Positions 9,311-17,487 of a DNA stretch of 64,000 nucleotides are shown piece after piece; position 1 is the stretch's first letter; every line of letters begins with the position of its first letter. Under the pieces are notes generated by a model, which was given only the letters and a program-made list of their open reading frames with translations, had not been told where the DNA came from and searched no databases. The position numbers and the translations under genes are program-made. Source of the stretch: Candidatus Didemnitutus sp. (lineage in GTDB: Bacteria; Verrucomicrobiota; Verrucomicrobiia; Opitutales; Opitutaceae). The stretch spans positions 434,001 to 498,000 of the forward strand of contig JAGOQJ010000001.1 of assembly GCA_017991595.1 (NCBI GenBank), read 5' to 3'.

Positions 9311-9703
9311 ATGACCGATCCGATCAGTGATTTCCTGACCCGCCTCCGCAATGCGTCGAAGGCCGGGCTCGCCCAGTGCGTCTCTCCGCACTCCAAGCTC
9401 AAGGAGAGTCTCGCGACCATCCTCAAGACCGACGGCTTCGTGCGCGAAGTCACCACCGGCACCGACGAGCGCGGCCACAAGACCCTCGTCGTCACCATGA
9501 AATACGTCGACAACACGCCCGTCATCACCGGCATCAAGCGTGAGTCGACCCCCGGCCGCCGTCGTTACTACGGCTATCAGGAGATCCCGCGCGTCCTCAA
9601 CGGCCTCGGCATCGCCATCCTCTCCACGTCCAAGGGCCTCATGAAGGACCAGGACGCCCGCCGCAACAAGCTCGGTGGCGAGCTCGTCTGCACCGTCTGG
9701 TAA
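9311..9703 (+). CDS. rpsH: 30S ribosomal protein S8
   Basis: 130 residues, normal length. S8 binds helix 21 of 16S rRNA and in E. coli represses the spc operon. It begins MTDPISDFLTRLRNASKAG, and carries the C-terminal signature with GLGIAILSTSKGLMKDQDAR and the end GGELVCTVW. The 62-base gap before it shows no small gene. Confidence 0.96.
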   Translation: MTDPISDFLTRLRNASKAGLAQCVSPHSKLKESLATILKTDGFVREVTTGTDERGHKTLVVTMKYVDNTPVITGIKRESTPGRRRYYGYQEIPRVLNGLGIAILSTSKGLMKDQDARRNKLGGELVCTVW

Positions 9704-9716
9704 GGAATCCCGCACC

Positions 9717-10262
9717 ATGAGCAGAATTGGCAAACAACCCGTTTTGATTCCCGAGAAGGTCAAGGTCGACATCAAGGGCACCACCGTGTCCGTCGACGGC
9801 CCCAAGGGCAAAGTCACCAAGACCTTCGCGCCCGTCGTGAAGATCGTGAAGCAGGACAACGCCATCGTTGTCGCTCCCACCGAGGAGACCCGCTTCTCCA
9901 AGGCCATGTTCGGCACGGCTCGCTCCGTGATCGCCGGCATGGTCAAGGGCGCCTCCGTCGGCTACGCGAAGGAGCTCGAGATCCAGGGCGTCGGCTTCAA
10001 AGCCGTCCTCAAGGGCAAGCAGATCGACCTCTCGCTCGGCTACTCGCACCAGATCCTCCACGACATCCCCGAAGGCATCAAGGTCACCGTCACCGACGGC
10101 ACCAAGCTGAAGATCGAGGGCGCCGACAAGCAGATGGTCGGTCAGGTCACCTCCGAGATCCGCGCCTACTACCCGCCCGAGCCTTACAAGGGCAAGGGTG
10201 TCCGCCTCGTCGGCGAATACGCCGAGCGCGTCCGCCGCAAGGAAGGCAAGACCGTTGCCTAA
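9717..10262 (+). CDS. rplF: 50S ribosomal protein L6
   Basis: 181 residues from ATG 9717, which gives the canonical MSRIGKQPVLIPEKVKVDI start. An upstream in-frame start would lie inside rpsH and is rejected. L6 sits near the factor-binding site at the base of the L7/L12 stalk. Duplicate domains are visible, with GVGFKAVLKGKQIDLSLGYS and the C-terminal PPEPYKGKGVRLVGEY motif. A GGAATC segment precedes the start. Confidence 0.96.
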   Translation: MSRIGKQPVLIPEKVKVDIKGTTVSVDGPKGKVTKTFAPVVKIVKQDNAIVVAPTEETRFSKAMFGTARSVIAGMVKGASVGYAKELEIQGVGFKAVLKGKQIDLSLGYSHQILHDIPEGIKVTVTDGTKLKIEGADKQMVGQVTSEIRAYYPPEPYKGKGVRLVGEYAERVRRKEGKTVA

Positions 10263-10289
10263 CGCCGCTAACCTCAAGGCCGCATAACC

Positions 10290-10655
10290 ATGTCCAATAC
10301 GATTCAGAAAGCCATCCTGCTGCAGAAGCGCAAATGGCGTATCCGCAAGACCGTCGCCGGCACCGCCGCGCGCCCGCGTCTCTCCGTCAAGTTCTCCGGC
10401 AAACACATCTACGCGCAAGCGATCGACGACGCCGCCGGCAAGACCCTCGTGTTCCTCTCGACCCTCGATGCCGAGGTGAAGAAGGCCAACGCCAAGGGCA
10501 ATGTCTCCGGCGCCAAGCTCGTCGGCACCTCCTTCGCCGCCAAGGCCAAGGCCGCCGGCATCACCTCCGTCGTGTTCGACCGCAACGGTCGCCGCTACCA
10601 CGGTCGCGTCAAAACCTTCGCCGACGCCGCGCGCGAAGGCGGTCTCCAATTCTAA
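10290..10655 (+). CDS. rplR: 50S ribosomal protein L18
   Basis: 121 residues. L18 delivers 5S rRNA with L5 and L25. The arginine-rich N-terminus and RPRLSVKFSGKHIYAQAIDD are followed by GTSFAAKAKAAGITSVVFDR and the conserved RYHGRVKTFADAAREGGLQF end. It is nine bases upstream of rpsE. Confidence 0.95.
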   Translation: MSNTIQKAILLQKRKWRIRKTVAGTAARPRLSVKFSGKHIYAQAIDDAAGKTLVFLSTLDAEVKKANAKGNVSGAKLVGTSFAAKAKAAGITSVVFDRNGRRYHGRVKTFADAAREGGLQF

Positions 10656-10664
10656 AAACCGCCC

Positions 10665-11171
10665 ATGGCTAACAACAACAGATCCTATTCCGCCAGTTCG
10701 TCCGCCGACGGCGCCGAGTCCGGCATGATCGAGAAGGTCGTTTACATCAACCGCTGCGCCAAGGTCGTGAAGGGTGGTCGTCGTTTCAGCTTCTCCGCGC
10801 TCGCCGTCGTCGGCGATGGCAAGGGCAACGTCGGCATCGGCTACGGCAAGGCGAACGAGGTTCCCGAAGCCATCCGCAAGTCCACCGAAGCCGCCAAGAA
10901 GCGCCTCCTCCCGGTCAAGCTCCGCGGCGACACCATTCCGCACGAAGTTCTCGGCGAGGCTGACGGCGGCAAGGTGTTCCTCCGCCCCGCCACCACCGGC
11001 ACCGGCCTCATCGCTGGCGGCGGCGTCCGCGCCGTCCTCGAAGCGGCGGGCGTCAAGAACGTGCTCACGAAGTCGATGGGTTCCAAGAACCACATCGCCG
11101 TCGTGCACGCCACGTTCAACGGCCTCCGCAAGCTCCGCATGGCGGAAGACTTCAAGGCCGCTCGCGCCTGA
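10665..11171 (+). CDS. rpsE: 30S ribosomal protein S5
   Basis: 168 residues. S5 helps set decoding fidelity and lies in the mRNA entry channel. The double-stranded-RNA-binding-like N-terminal domain ([20 protein letters not shown]) and [20 protein letters not shown] are clear, as is [19 protein letters not shown]. The first 18 residues form a serine/asparagine-rich extension. The next gene in most bacteria, rpmD, is missing: a 74-base gap leads directly to rplO. Confidence 0.96.
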   Translation: MANNNRSYSASSSADGAESGMIEKVVYINRCAKVVKGGRRFSFSALAVVGDGKGNVGIGYGKANEVPEAIRKSTEAAKKRLLPVKLRGDTIPHEVLGEADGGKVFLRPATTGTGLIAGGGVRAVLEAAGVKNVLTKSMGSKNHIAVVHATFNGLRKLRMAEDFKAARA

Positions 11172-11245
11172 TTGATCGATTAATCCGAGTCGCCCCGCGC
11201 CAGAGTAGGCGAGGGGCGGCGACCCAACCTTAGGAATCCAAGAAA

Positions 11246-11692
11246 ATGCGTCTCCACACTCTCAAGAACGTCAAAGGTGCCGTCCACCGCAAGAAGCGCG
11301 TCGGTTGCGGCGAAGGCGGCGGCCACGGCAAAACGTCCGGCAAGGGCGGCAAGGGCCAGTCCGCCCGTTCGGGCGGTTCGATCCGCCCCGGTTTCGAAGG
11401 CGGCCAGATGCCCCTTTACCGCAAGCTGCCGCACCGCGGCTTCAACAACTACAACTTCCGCACCAGCTACGCCGTCGTCAACGTCGGCGACTTGGCCAAG
11501 CTCGACGCCTCGGTCACCGAGGTGAACATCGAGGCCTTGGTCAAGGCCGGTCTGATCCGCGCCGACGGTGCGCTGTTGAAGGTCCTCGGCGACGGTGAAA
11601 TCACCCGCGCGCTGAAGGTCACCGCCAACAAGTTCACCGGCTCCGCCAAGGAAAAGATCGAGAAAGCCGGCGGTCAGGCGATCGTCGCCTGA
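11246..11692 (+). CDS. rplO: 50S ribosomal protein L15
   Basis: 148 residues. L15 is a late-binding structural protein. The glycine-rich N-terminal arm (CGEGGGHGKTSGKGGKGQSA) and the FEGGQMPLYRKLPHRGFNN motif are diagnostic. It normally follows rpmD, which is absent here. It ends 102 bases before secY, with a hairpin in the gap. Confidence 0.96.
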   Translation: MRLHTLKNVKGAVHRKKRVGCGEGGGHGKTSGKGGKGQSARSGGSIRPGFEGGQMPLYRKLPHRGFNNYNFRTSYAVVNVGDLAKLDASVTEVNIEALVKAGLIRADGALLKVLGDGEITRALKVTANKFTGSAKEKIEKAGGQAIVA

Positions 11693-11713
11693 TCCTCGAC
11701 TGGATTTGTGAAC

Positions 11714-11754
11714 GCGGACCGTGGAATGACTCACCGAGCTTCCCGGTCCGCTTT
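11714..11754 (+). terminator. Hairpin between rplO and secY
   Basis: GCGGACCG at 11714-11721 pairs perfectly with CGGTCCGC at 11744-11751, with a 22-base loop and a short TTTCTTC run after it. The long loop and weak U-tract suggest an attenuator or partial terminator, which could lower SecY output relative to ribosomal proteins. Inference only. Confidence 0.4.
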
Positions 11755-11794
11755 CTTCGTCTAAGCCGCCGCCCCACTATTTAACGCCTCAGAC

Positions 11795-13294
11795 ATGTTT
11801 TCCGCCTTCACGAATTCGATGAAGATCCCCGAGCTGCGCTCGCGGATCCTCTACACGCTGGCGCTGCTGTTCATCGCACGCGTCGGCGCCCACATCCCGC
11901 TGCCCGGCCTCGACCCGGCCCCGCTGAAGCAATTCTTCGCGGACCAGACTGCCGGTGGCGGCGGTGCGCTCATGGGGCTCTACAACATGTTCACGGGCGG
12001 CGCGCTCCTCCAAGGTGCCGTCTGCGCGCTGGGCATCATGCCCTACATCAGTGCCTCGATCATTTTTCAGCTGATGACTGCCGTGGTGCCGGCCCTCAGC
12101 CGCCTCCAGCAGGAAGGCGACGTCGGCCGCCAGAAGCTCACGCAATACACGCGCTACCTGACGGTCGTCATCTGCTTGATCCAAGGCGTGCTGCTCCTCC
12201 TCGCCCTCGAAAATCCGGGCCGTCTCTTCCAAGGCTACGACCTCAATACCTACGGCAACATCGTCCTCGTGGGTAAGACTTGGTTCCTCATCCAGTCCAC
12301 GGTCTTCCTGACCGCGGGCACGCTGCTCATGATGTGGCTGGGCGAGCAGATCACCCAGCGTGGCATCGGCAACGGTGTGTCGCTGCTCATCACCGTTGGC
12401 ATTCTCGCCGACATCCCGGGCGCCGCGGCCGCGACCTACCAGCTCTTCTTCGCGCCCGTCGGCACCGCCAGCCTCGGTCTCCCTCAGGCTGTGATGATGA
12501 TCGTGCTCTTCCTTATCGTCACGATGGGCATCATTGCCGTGACGCAGGGTCAGCGAAAGATTCCGGTCCAATACGCCAAGCGCGTCGTCGGCCAGAAGGT
12601 CTACGGCGGCCAGAGCTCGTTCCTGCCGCTGAAGGTCAACTACTCGGGCGTCATGCCTGTCATTTTCGCCAGCGCGATCCTGCTCTTCCCGCAGCAGATT
12701 TTCTCCCAGATCGGTGCGGCCTTCGACATCAAGTTCCTCGTCGAATTCGCTAACAACCTGCTCCGCGGTCACTGGACCTACTATGCGGGTATGGCGACGC
12801 TCATCCTGTTCTTCAGCTATTTCTGGGTCTCGGTCATGTTCAAGCCGATCCAAGTCGCCGACGACCTCAAGAAATACGGTGGCTATATCCCCGGTGTGCG
12901 TCCCGGCGAGCCGACTGCGAGCTTCCTCGATTTCGTCATGACCCGCCTCACGCTCGCGGGCGCGATCTTCCTGACCGTCATCGCCGTCATCCCGGACGTG
13001 CTCCTGTTCCAGCTGCAGGTCCCGCCGCGCATCGCCTATTTCTTCGGCGGCACGGGCATGCTCATCACCGTCGGCGTCATCCTCGACACGATGCGCCAGA
13101 TCGAGACCTTCCTGCTCCAGCGCCACTACGACGGCTTCCTCAAGAAGGGCCGTATCCGCGGTCGCAGCACCTCCGCGCAGATGGCTCTCGGCGAGGCAGC
13201 CTCCGATGCTACGGTCATGAAACTGGTTGGTTTCATGATTGTTATGCTCCTCATCGGCCTGGCTGCTTGGGCGACCCGCACCTTCCTGCAATAA
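11795..13294 (+). CDS. secY: Preprotein translocase subunit SecY
   Basis: 499 residues forming the ten-helix protein-conducting channel of the Sec translocon in the inner membrane. Family segments are ARVGAHIPLPGLD near the N-terminus, GIMPYISASIIFQLM in helix 2, and the cytoplasmic loop GQRKIPVQYAKRVVG that engages ribosome or SecA. It is about 55 residues longer than E. coli SecY, with extra length in periplasmic loops and in the region around residues 230-250. It sits in the normal spc-operon slot, followed by the degenerate adk-like gene. SecA is encoded at 40523-43516. Confidence 0.97.
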   Translation: MFSAFTNSMKIPELRSRILYTLALLFIARVGAHIPLPGLDPAPLKQFFADQTAGGGGALMGLYNMFTGGALLQGAVCALGIMPYISASIIFQLMTAVVPALSRLQQEGDVGRQKLTQYTRYLTVVICLIQGVLLLLALENPGRLFQGYDLNTYGNIVLVGKTWFLIQSTVFLTAGTLLMMWLGEQITQRGIGNGVSLLITVGILADIPGAAAATYQLFFAPVGTASLGLPQAVMMIVLFLIVTMGIIAVTQGQRKIPVQYAKRVVGQKVYGGQSSFLPLKVNYSGVMPVIFASAILLFPQQIFSQIGAAFDIKFLVEFANNLLRGHWTYYAGMATLILFFSYFWVSVMFKPIQVADDLKKYGGYIPGVRPGEPTASFLDFVMTRLTLAGAIFLTVIAVIPDVLLFQLQVPPRIAYFFGGTGMLITVGVILDTMRQIETFLLQRHYDGFLKKGRIRGRSTSAQMALGEAASDATVMKLVGFMIVMLLIGLAAWATRTFLQ

Positions 13295-13307
13295 TCGCTT
13301 TACTTCG

Positions 13308-13775
13308 GTGAGAAGGGCTGAAGACTCCAGCACCTTTTCCGCCCTCGCTTCGGCGAAGGCGAAGATAGTTCTCCTTGGCCCAAGCGGTCCGCATCACGCG
13401 GACCTCCTCAGCCAAACCCGTTCTTTCTCAATTGAGCACGTCTCTCCTGCGACTCTCGTGCAGCAGGAGATTTCGCGACGCACGTCGATCGGCCAGAAGG
13501 CCGCTTCGGCGCTCGAGCGCTCCGGCTTCGGCCTGAGCGACGACCTCACCCTCGCGGTCCTCCGCAAGTGGTTCTGGGCGCGCAAACCCGATGCGGGTTA
13601 CCTCTTGGAAGGTTTCCCGGCTACGCTGCTCCAAGCCAAAGTGTTCGACGAGTGGGTCGAGGCCCGCGGTGAAACGCTCACTGCCGTGCTCAACTCCGCT
13701 GCGGCCGATGCCGCCGTCGCAACACACTACCGCACGCAAGGTCTCCTCACCGAGATCGCCGCTCGCGCCGCCTGA
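13308..13775 (+). CDS. Degenerate adenylate-kinase-like protein lacking the P-loop
   Basis: This 155-residue frame lies exactly where adk sits in many genomes, between secY and map, with one base separating it from map. From GTG 13308 it shows KIVLLGPSGPHHAD at residues 19-32, aligning with Adk KIILLGAPGAGKGT but lacking the P-loop lysine (His30 there) and the second P-loop glycine. The AMP-site motif HVSPATLVQ replaces ISTGDMLR, and GYLLEGFPATLLQA (GF at residues 102-103) replaces GFLLDGFPRTIPQA, losing the AMP-binding arginine. The LID and C-terminal core are missing. The frame is open and codon use resembles its neighbours, so the protein may be made but cannot be a normal kinase. No Shine-Dalgarno sequence is visible, and the exact start is uncertain. 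Confidence 0.7.
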   Translation: MRRAEDSSTFSALASAKAKIVLLGPSGPHHADLLSQTRSFSIEHVSPATLVQQEISRRTSIGQKAASALERSGFGLSDDLTLAVLRKWFWARKPDAGYLLEGFPATLLQAKVFDEWVEARGETLTAVLNSAAADAAVATHYRTQGLLTEIAARAA

Positions 13776-13776
13776 T

Positions 13777-14550
13777 ATGTCCATCCCGATCAAAAACGCG
13801 GACGGCATTCGCCGGATGCGCGAAGCCTGCGCCATCGCCGCCACCGTCTTGGCGAAGATGAAGGAGCAGGTCCGTCCCGGTATCACGACCTACGACTTGG
13901 ATCAAATCGGGCGCGAATTCATCGCGTCGTTCGGCGCTCGCAGCGCCTGCTACGGCTACAAGCTGCACGCTTCGCCCTATCCCGCCTACACCTGCATCTC
14001 GGTCAACGAGGAGGTCGTCCACGGCATCGGCTCGCTCAAGCGCATCCTGCGCCAAGGCGACATCGTCTCCCTTGACGTCGTGGTCGAATACAACGGCTAC
14101 ATCGGCGATAACGCCACGACCGTCCCGGTCGGCCCGATCGCCCCGCGCGTCGCCGAACTCCTCAAGGTCTCCGAAGAAGCGCTCTATCTCGGCATCAAGC
14201 AAGCCACCGTCGGCAACCGCATCGGAGACATCTCCCACGCGGTGCAGACCCACGTCGAGGCCGCCGGCTTCAGCGTAGTCCGCGAAATGGTCGGTCATGG
14301 CGTCGGACGTTCGATGCATGAGGAGCCGCAGATCCCGAACTTCGGCCGGAAAAACTCCGGCGAGAAGATCAAGCCGGGGATGACGCTCGCCATCGAGCCG
14401 ATGGTGAACCTCGGTCGCTACGCCGTCCGCACCCTCAGCGACCACTGGACCGTTGTCACCGCCGACGGCGCGCCCTCCGCGCATTTCGAACACACCGTGC
14501 TCACGACCGATTCCGGCCCCGAGATCCTCACGATCCCGCGCGCCTTGTGA
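13777..14550 (+). CDS. map: Methionine aminopeptidase, type I
   Basis: 257 residues; removes the N-terminal methionine from nascent proteins. The five metal ligands are in place: SLDVVVEYNGYIGDNATT supplies two aspartates, GHGVGRSMHEEP the histidine, AIEPMV a glutamate, and FEHTVL the last glutamate. It has no N-terminal SH3 or zinc-finger extension (class Ia). ATG 13777 lies one base after the stop of the adk-like gene, so it is probably translationally coupled. infA and rpmJ, which often follow map, are absent before rpsM. Confidence 0.97.
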   Translation: MSIPIKNADGIRRMREACAIAATVLAKMKEQVRPGITTYDLDQIGREFIASFGARSACYGYKLHASPYPAYTCISVNEEVVHGIGSLKRILRQGDIVSLDVVVEYNGYIGDNATTVPVGPIAPRVAELLKVSEEALYLGIKQATVGNRIGDISHAVQTHVEAAGFSVVREMVGHGVGRSMHEEPQIPNFGRKNSGEKIKPGMTLAIEPMVNLGRYAVRTLSDHWTVVTADGAPSAHFEHTVLTTDSGPEILTIPRAL

Positions 14551-14604
14551 TTCCTCCTTCCACTTTCCTTTTCACTTAAACCTCCCACTTAAACTCCTAA
14601 CAAC

Positions 14605-14982
14605 ATGCCTCGTCTCCTCGGCGTTGAACTCCCCGCCAAAAAGAAGATCGGATACTCCCTCCGATACATCTACGGCATCGGCCCCGCCCGTGCCGACCAG
14701 ATCATTGAGATCGCTGGTCTCGATGCCAACATGCGCGCTTCGGATCTCACCGAAGAGCAGCTGAACAAGATCCTCCACATCATCACCGACAACAAGTGGG
14801 TGGTGGAAGGCGATCTCCGCCGCGAAATCGCCGGCAACCTCAAGCGCCTCCAGGCCATCAACTGCTACCGCGGCATCCGCCACCGTCGCAGCCTGCCCGT
14901 CCGCGGCCAGCGCACCTCGACCAACGCCCGCACCCGCAAGGGCCCGCGCAAGACCGTTGGCGTTACCAAGGCCAAGGAATAA
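14605..14982 (+). CDS. rpsM: 30S ribosomal protein S13
   Basis: 125 residues. S13 forms intersubunit bridges to L5 and contacts P-site tRNA through its basic tail. It starts [19 protein letters not shown], with the helix-two-turn-helix [14 protein letters not shown] and the C-terminal [20 protein letters not shown] region. It begins the alpha-operon block 54 bases after map, in a pyrimidine-rich gap with no visible Shine-Dalgarno sequence. Confidence 0.97.
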   Translation: MPRLLGVELPAKKKIGYSLRYIYGIGPARADQIIEIAGLDANMRASDLTEEQLNKILHIITDNKWVVEGDLRREIAGNLKRLQAINCYRGIRHRRSLPVRGQRTSTNARTRKGPRKTVGVTKAKE

Positions 14983-15002
14983 CCCTTTAAAAACTGATCT
15001 CC

Positions 15003-15635
15003 ATGTCCGAAGAGAAATCCGCTCCGAAGAAGGAAAAGGCTCCCAAGAAGGAAGCCGCTGCCGGCGCCGCTGCCGGCGCCGCTGCGCCCGCCGCTGAAAA
15101 GCCCGCGAAGGCCGCCAAGGCCCCGAAGGCTGACAAGCCCGCCGCCGAAGGCGCGGCCCCTGCCGCCCCGGTCGAGCCCGCCAAGCCCGTCGAACTCGTT
15201 GGCGGCGTGCCGAAGGCCCCGTCCGCTGAAGACCTCCTCAAGGAAGAACTCGGCGCCATCAAGGTCCGCAAGGCCAAGGGTTCCAAGAACATCACCTCTG
15301 GCATCGCGAACGTCACCGCGACGTTCAACAACACGATCGTCTCCATCACTGATGCCAAGGGCAACGTGATCTCCTGGTCGTCCGCCGGTAAGTGCAATTT
15401 CCGCGGCTCCCGCAAGTCCACCGCCTACGCCGCGCAGGTCGTCGCCCAAGACGCCGCCCGCAACGCCATGGCCCACGGCCTCAAGGAAGTCCAGATCCGC
15501 GTCAGCGGTCCCGGCCTCGGCCGCGACTCCGCCATCCGCGGTCTCCAAGCCATCGGCCTGGAAATCTCCTCCATCATCGACGTCACCCCGGTGCCGCACA
15601 ATGGCTGCCGCCCCCGCAAGCGCCGTCGCGTCTAA
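15003..15635 (+). CDS. rpsK: 30S ribosomal protein S11 with long N-terminal Lys/Ala/Pro extension
   Basis: 210 residues, against about 125-130 for typical S11. The core starts near residue 85 ([20 protein letters not shown]) and is complete through [19 protein letters not shown] and the end [12 protein letters not shown]11 forms the platform near the 3' end of 16S rRNA and the E site. The first ~80 residues are low-complexity, made of Lys, Ala and Pro ([19 protein letters not shown] and similar), with a 12-base DNA unit, GCCGCTGCCGGC, repeated in tandem around 15057-15085. No internal start close to the core is evident, so the extension is probably translated. Confidence 0.93.
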   Translation: MSEEKSAPKKEKAPKKEAAAGAAAGAAAPAAEKPAKAAKAPKADKPAAEGAAPAAPVEPAKPVELVGGVPKAPSAEDLLKEELGAIKVRKAKGSKNITSGIANVTATFNNTIVSITDAKGNVISWSSAGKCNFRGSRKSTAYAAQVVAQDAARNAMAHGLKEVQIRVSGPGLGRDSAIRGLQAIGLEISSIIDVTPVPHNGCRPRKRRRV

Positions 15636-15661
15636 CCCGTAACCTTTAAAAGACTCCCACC

Positions 15662-16273
15662 ATGGCCCGTTATACCGGACCCACCACCCGCGTCAGCCGC
15701 CGTTTCGGCACCTACGTTCTCGGTTCCGCCAAGGTCCTCGAGCGCCGCAACTTCCCGCCCGGCCAGCACGGCCCGAAGTCCCGCCGCAAGATGTCGGAAT
15801 ACGCCCTCGGCCTCGCCGAGAAGCAGAAGCTCCGCTTCATCTACGGCCTGCTCGAGCGCCAGTTCCGCCGCGTCTTCGCGGCTGCCAAGAAGGAACGCGG
15901 CGTCACCGGCGAGCGCTTCCTCCAGCTCCTCGAGACCCGCCTCGACAGCGTCGTTTACCTCCTCGGCTTCGCCAAGAGCCGCGCTCAGGCGCGCCAGCTC
16001 GTCAACCACGGCCACGTCAAGGTCAACGGCCGCAAGGTCGACATCGCCAGCTACACGCTCAACGCCGGCGACACCATCGAGATCAAGGCCTCCAACAATT
16101 CCCGCCAGATCGTCACCCGTTCCGTCGAAGAGAGCCGCGCCCGCGTGGTTCCCGGCTGGCTGACGCGCAACGACGAGGCGCTTTCCGCGGTTGTCAACCG
16201 CCTCCCGACGCGCGATGAAATGGACCCGTCCATCAACGAACAGTTGATCGTCGAGTTCTACTCGCGCTTCTGA
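15662..16273 (+). CDS. rpsD: 30S ribosomal protein S4
   Basis: 203 residues. S4 initiates 30S assembly at the five-way junction of the 5' domain and helps form the mRNA entry pore. The N-terminus [16 protein letters not shown] lacks the four-cysteine zinc motif. The S4 RNA-binding domain [20 protein letters not shown] and the end [14 protein letters not shown] are intact. It lies between rpsK and rpoA as in the alpha operon. Confidence 0.96.
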   Translation: MARYTGPTTRVSRRFGTYVLGSAKVLERRNFPPGQHGPKSRRKMSEYALGLAEKQKLRFIYGLLERQFRRVFAAAKKERGVTGERFLQLLETRLDSVVYLLGFAKSRAQARQLVNHGHVKVNGRKVDIASYTLNAGDTIEIKASNNSRQIVTRSVEESRARVVPGWLTRNDEALSAVVNRLPTRDEMDPSINEQLIVEFYSRF

Positions 16274-16328
16274 GCCGTCTGTTTTGCCGGTCGCTCCCAC
16301 CTAACTTCTCCACTCAGAGATAAATCAC

Positions 16329-17330
16329 ATGCCCAAGCGTCTCGGAAAATTCGAACTCCCCTCCAAGCTCACCAAGATCGAGGAGGGCGCCACCACCACC
16401 TACGCCAAGTTCATCGCCGAGCCCTTCGAAGCCGGCTACGGTCACACCGTCGGCAACTCTCTCCGCCGCGTGCTCCTCTCGTCCATCGAGGGCAGCGCCA
16501 TCAGCTCGATCAAGATCGACGGCGTGAACCATGAGTTCCAGTCCGTCGACGGCGTCGTCGAGGATGTCACCGACATCGTCCTTAACCTGAAGAAAATCCT
16601 CATCGTCTCCGAAAAGCGCGAGCCGATGAAGCTGCTCCTCAAGGTCACCAAGGAAGGCCCCGTCACCGCCGCCGACATCCAGCTCGACGCCGGCGTCAAG
16701 CTCATCAACCCCGACCAGGTCATCTGCACCCTCGACACGAAGCGCACCTTCGAAGCCGAGCTCGAGATCAAGACCGGTCGCGGCTACTGCCCCGGCGAAG
16801 AGAACAAGAAGGAAGAGCAGGCCATCGGGGTCATCCCGATCGACTCCCTCTTCTCGCCCGTCCGCCTCGTCCGCTACGCGGTCGAGAACACCCGCGTCGG
16901 CCAGATCACCGATTACGACAAGCTCGTGCTCGAGATCTGGACGGACGGCCGCATCACGCCGGACGACGCCCTCAAGCAGTCCGCCTCGATCCTCAAGCAC
17001 CACCTCGACGTGTTCGACCGCGTCTCGCAGGAGAGCTACGAGTTCGAGTCGCAGGCCGCCGAGGTCTCCGAAGAGCAGAACAAGCTCCGCAAGCTGCTCA
17101 ACATGTCCGTCAACGAGATCGAGCTCTCGGTCCGTGCGGCGAACTGCTTGAACAACGCGAACATCACCACGGTCGGCGAACTCGCCATGAAGACCGAGCA
17201 GGAGATGCTCAAGTATCGCAACTTCGGCAAGAAGTCGCTCAACGAGATCAAGGAGAAGCTCGAAGCCCTCGGGCTGTCGCTCGGCATGAAGTTCGACGAG
17301 CGCCTCCTCGAGAACAAGAAGGACCTCTAA
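16329..17330 (+). CDS. rpoA: RNA polymerase alpha subunit
   Basis: 333 residues. The N-terminal domain (about 1-235) drives dimerisation and assembly of beta and beta': EPFEAGYGHTVGNSLRRVLL and VRYAVENTRVGQITDYDKL are characteristic. A charged linker leads to the C-terminal domain (about 250-320) with ELSVRAANCLNNANITTVGE and RNFGKKSLNEIKEKLEALGL, which contacts UP elements and activators. A hairpin follows the stop before rplQ. Confidence 0.97.
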   Translation: MPKRLGKFELPSKLTKIEEGATTTYAKFIAEPFEAGYGHTVGNSLRRVLLSSIEGSAISSIKIDGVNHEFQSVDGVVEDVTDIVLNLKKILIVSEKREPMKLLLKVTKEGPVTAADIQLDAGVKLINPDQVICTLDTKRTFEAELEIKTGRGYCPGEENKKEEQAIGVIPIDSLFSPVRLVRYAVENTRVGQITDYDKLVLEIWTDGRITPDDALKQSASILKHHLDVFDRVSQESYEFESQAAEVSEEQNKLRKLLNMSVNEIELSVRAANCLNNANITTVGELAMKTEQEMLKYRNFGKKSLNEIKEKLEALGLSLGMKFDERLLENKKDL

Positions 17331-17349
17331 GTCGTTCCGCTTTCCGCCA

Positions 17350-17380
17350 AAGACTCGCGGCTCACCGCCGCGAGTCTTTC
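17350..17380 (+). terminator. Hairpin after rpoA
   Basis: AAGACTCGCGG at 17350-17360 pairs perfectly with CCGCGAGTCTT at 17368-17378 around a seven-base loop, followed by a short T-rich run. This 11-base-pair stem is a good intrinsic terminator or attenuator candidate. It separates rpoA from rplQ, which are usually contiguous. Confidence 0.65.
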
Positions 17381-17487
17381 TGTCGAAAGCGCCGACTCGA
17401 AAAACTTAATCCCGGCTCTCGCGCCGTCCGCTGCCGCCCAACGCTGCGACCGGATTGCCGATCGGGAGCCGATAACCCAACCCGACA

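Noticed and set aside
13308..13775. Annotating this as a functional adenylate kinase because of its position
   Set aside because: The P-loop lysine, the AMP-binding arginine and the LID are missing, so normal kinase activity is not credible.
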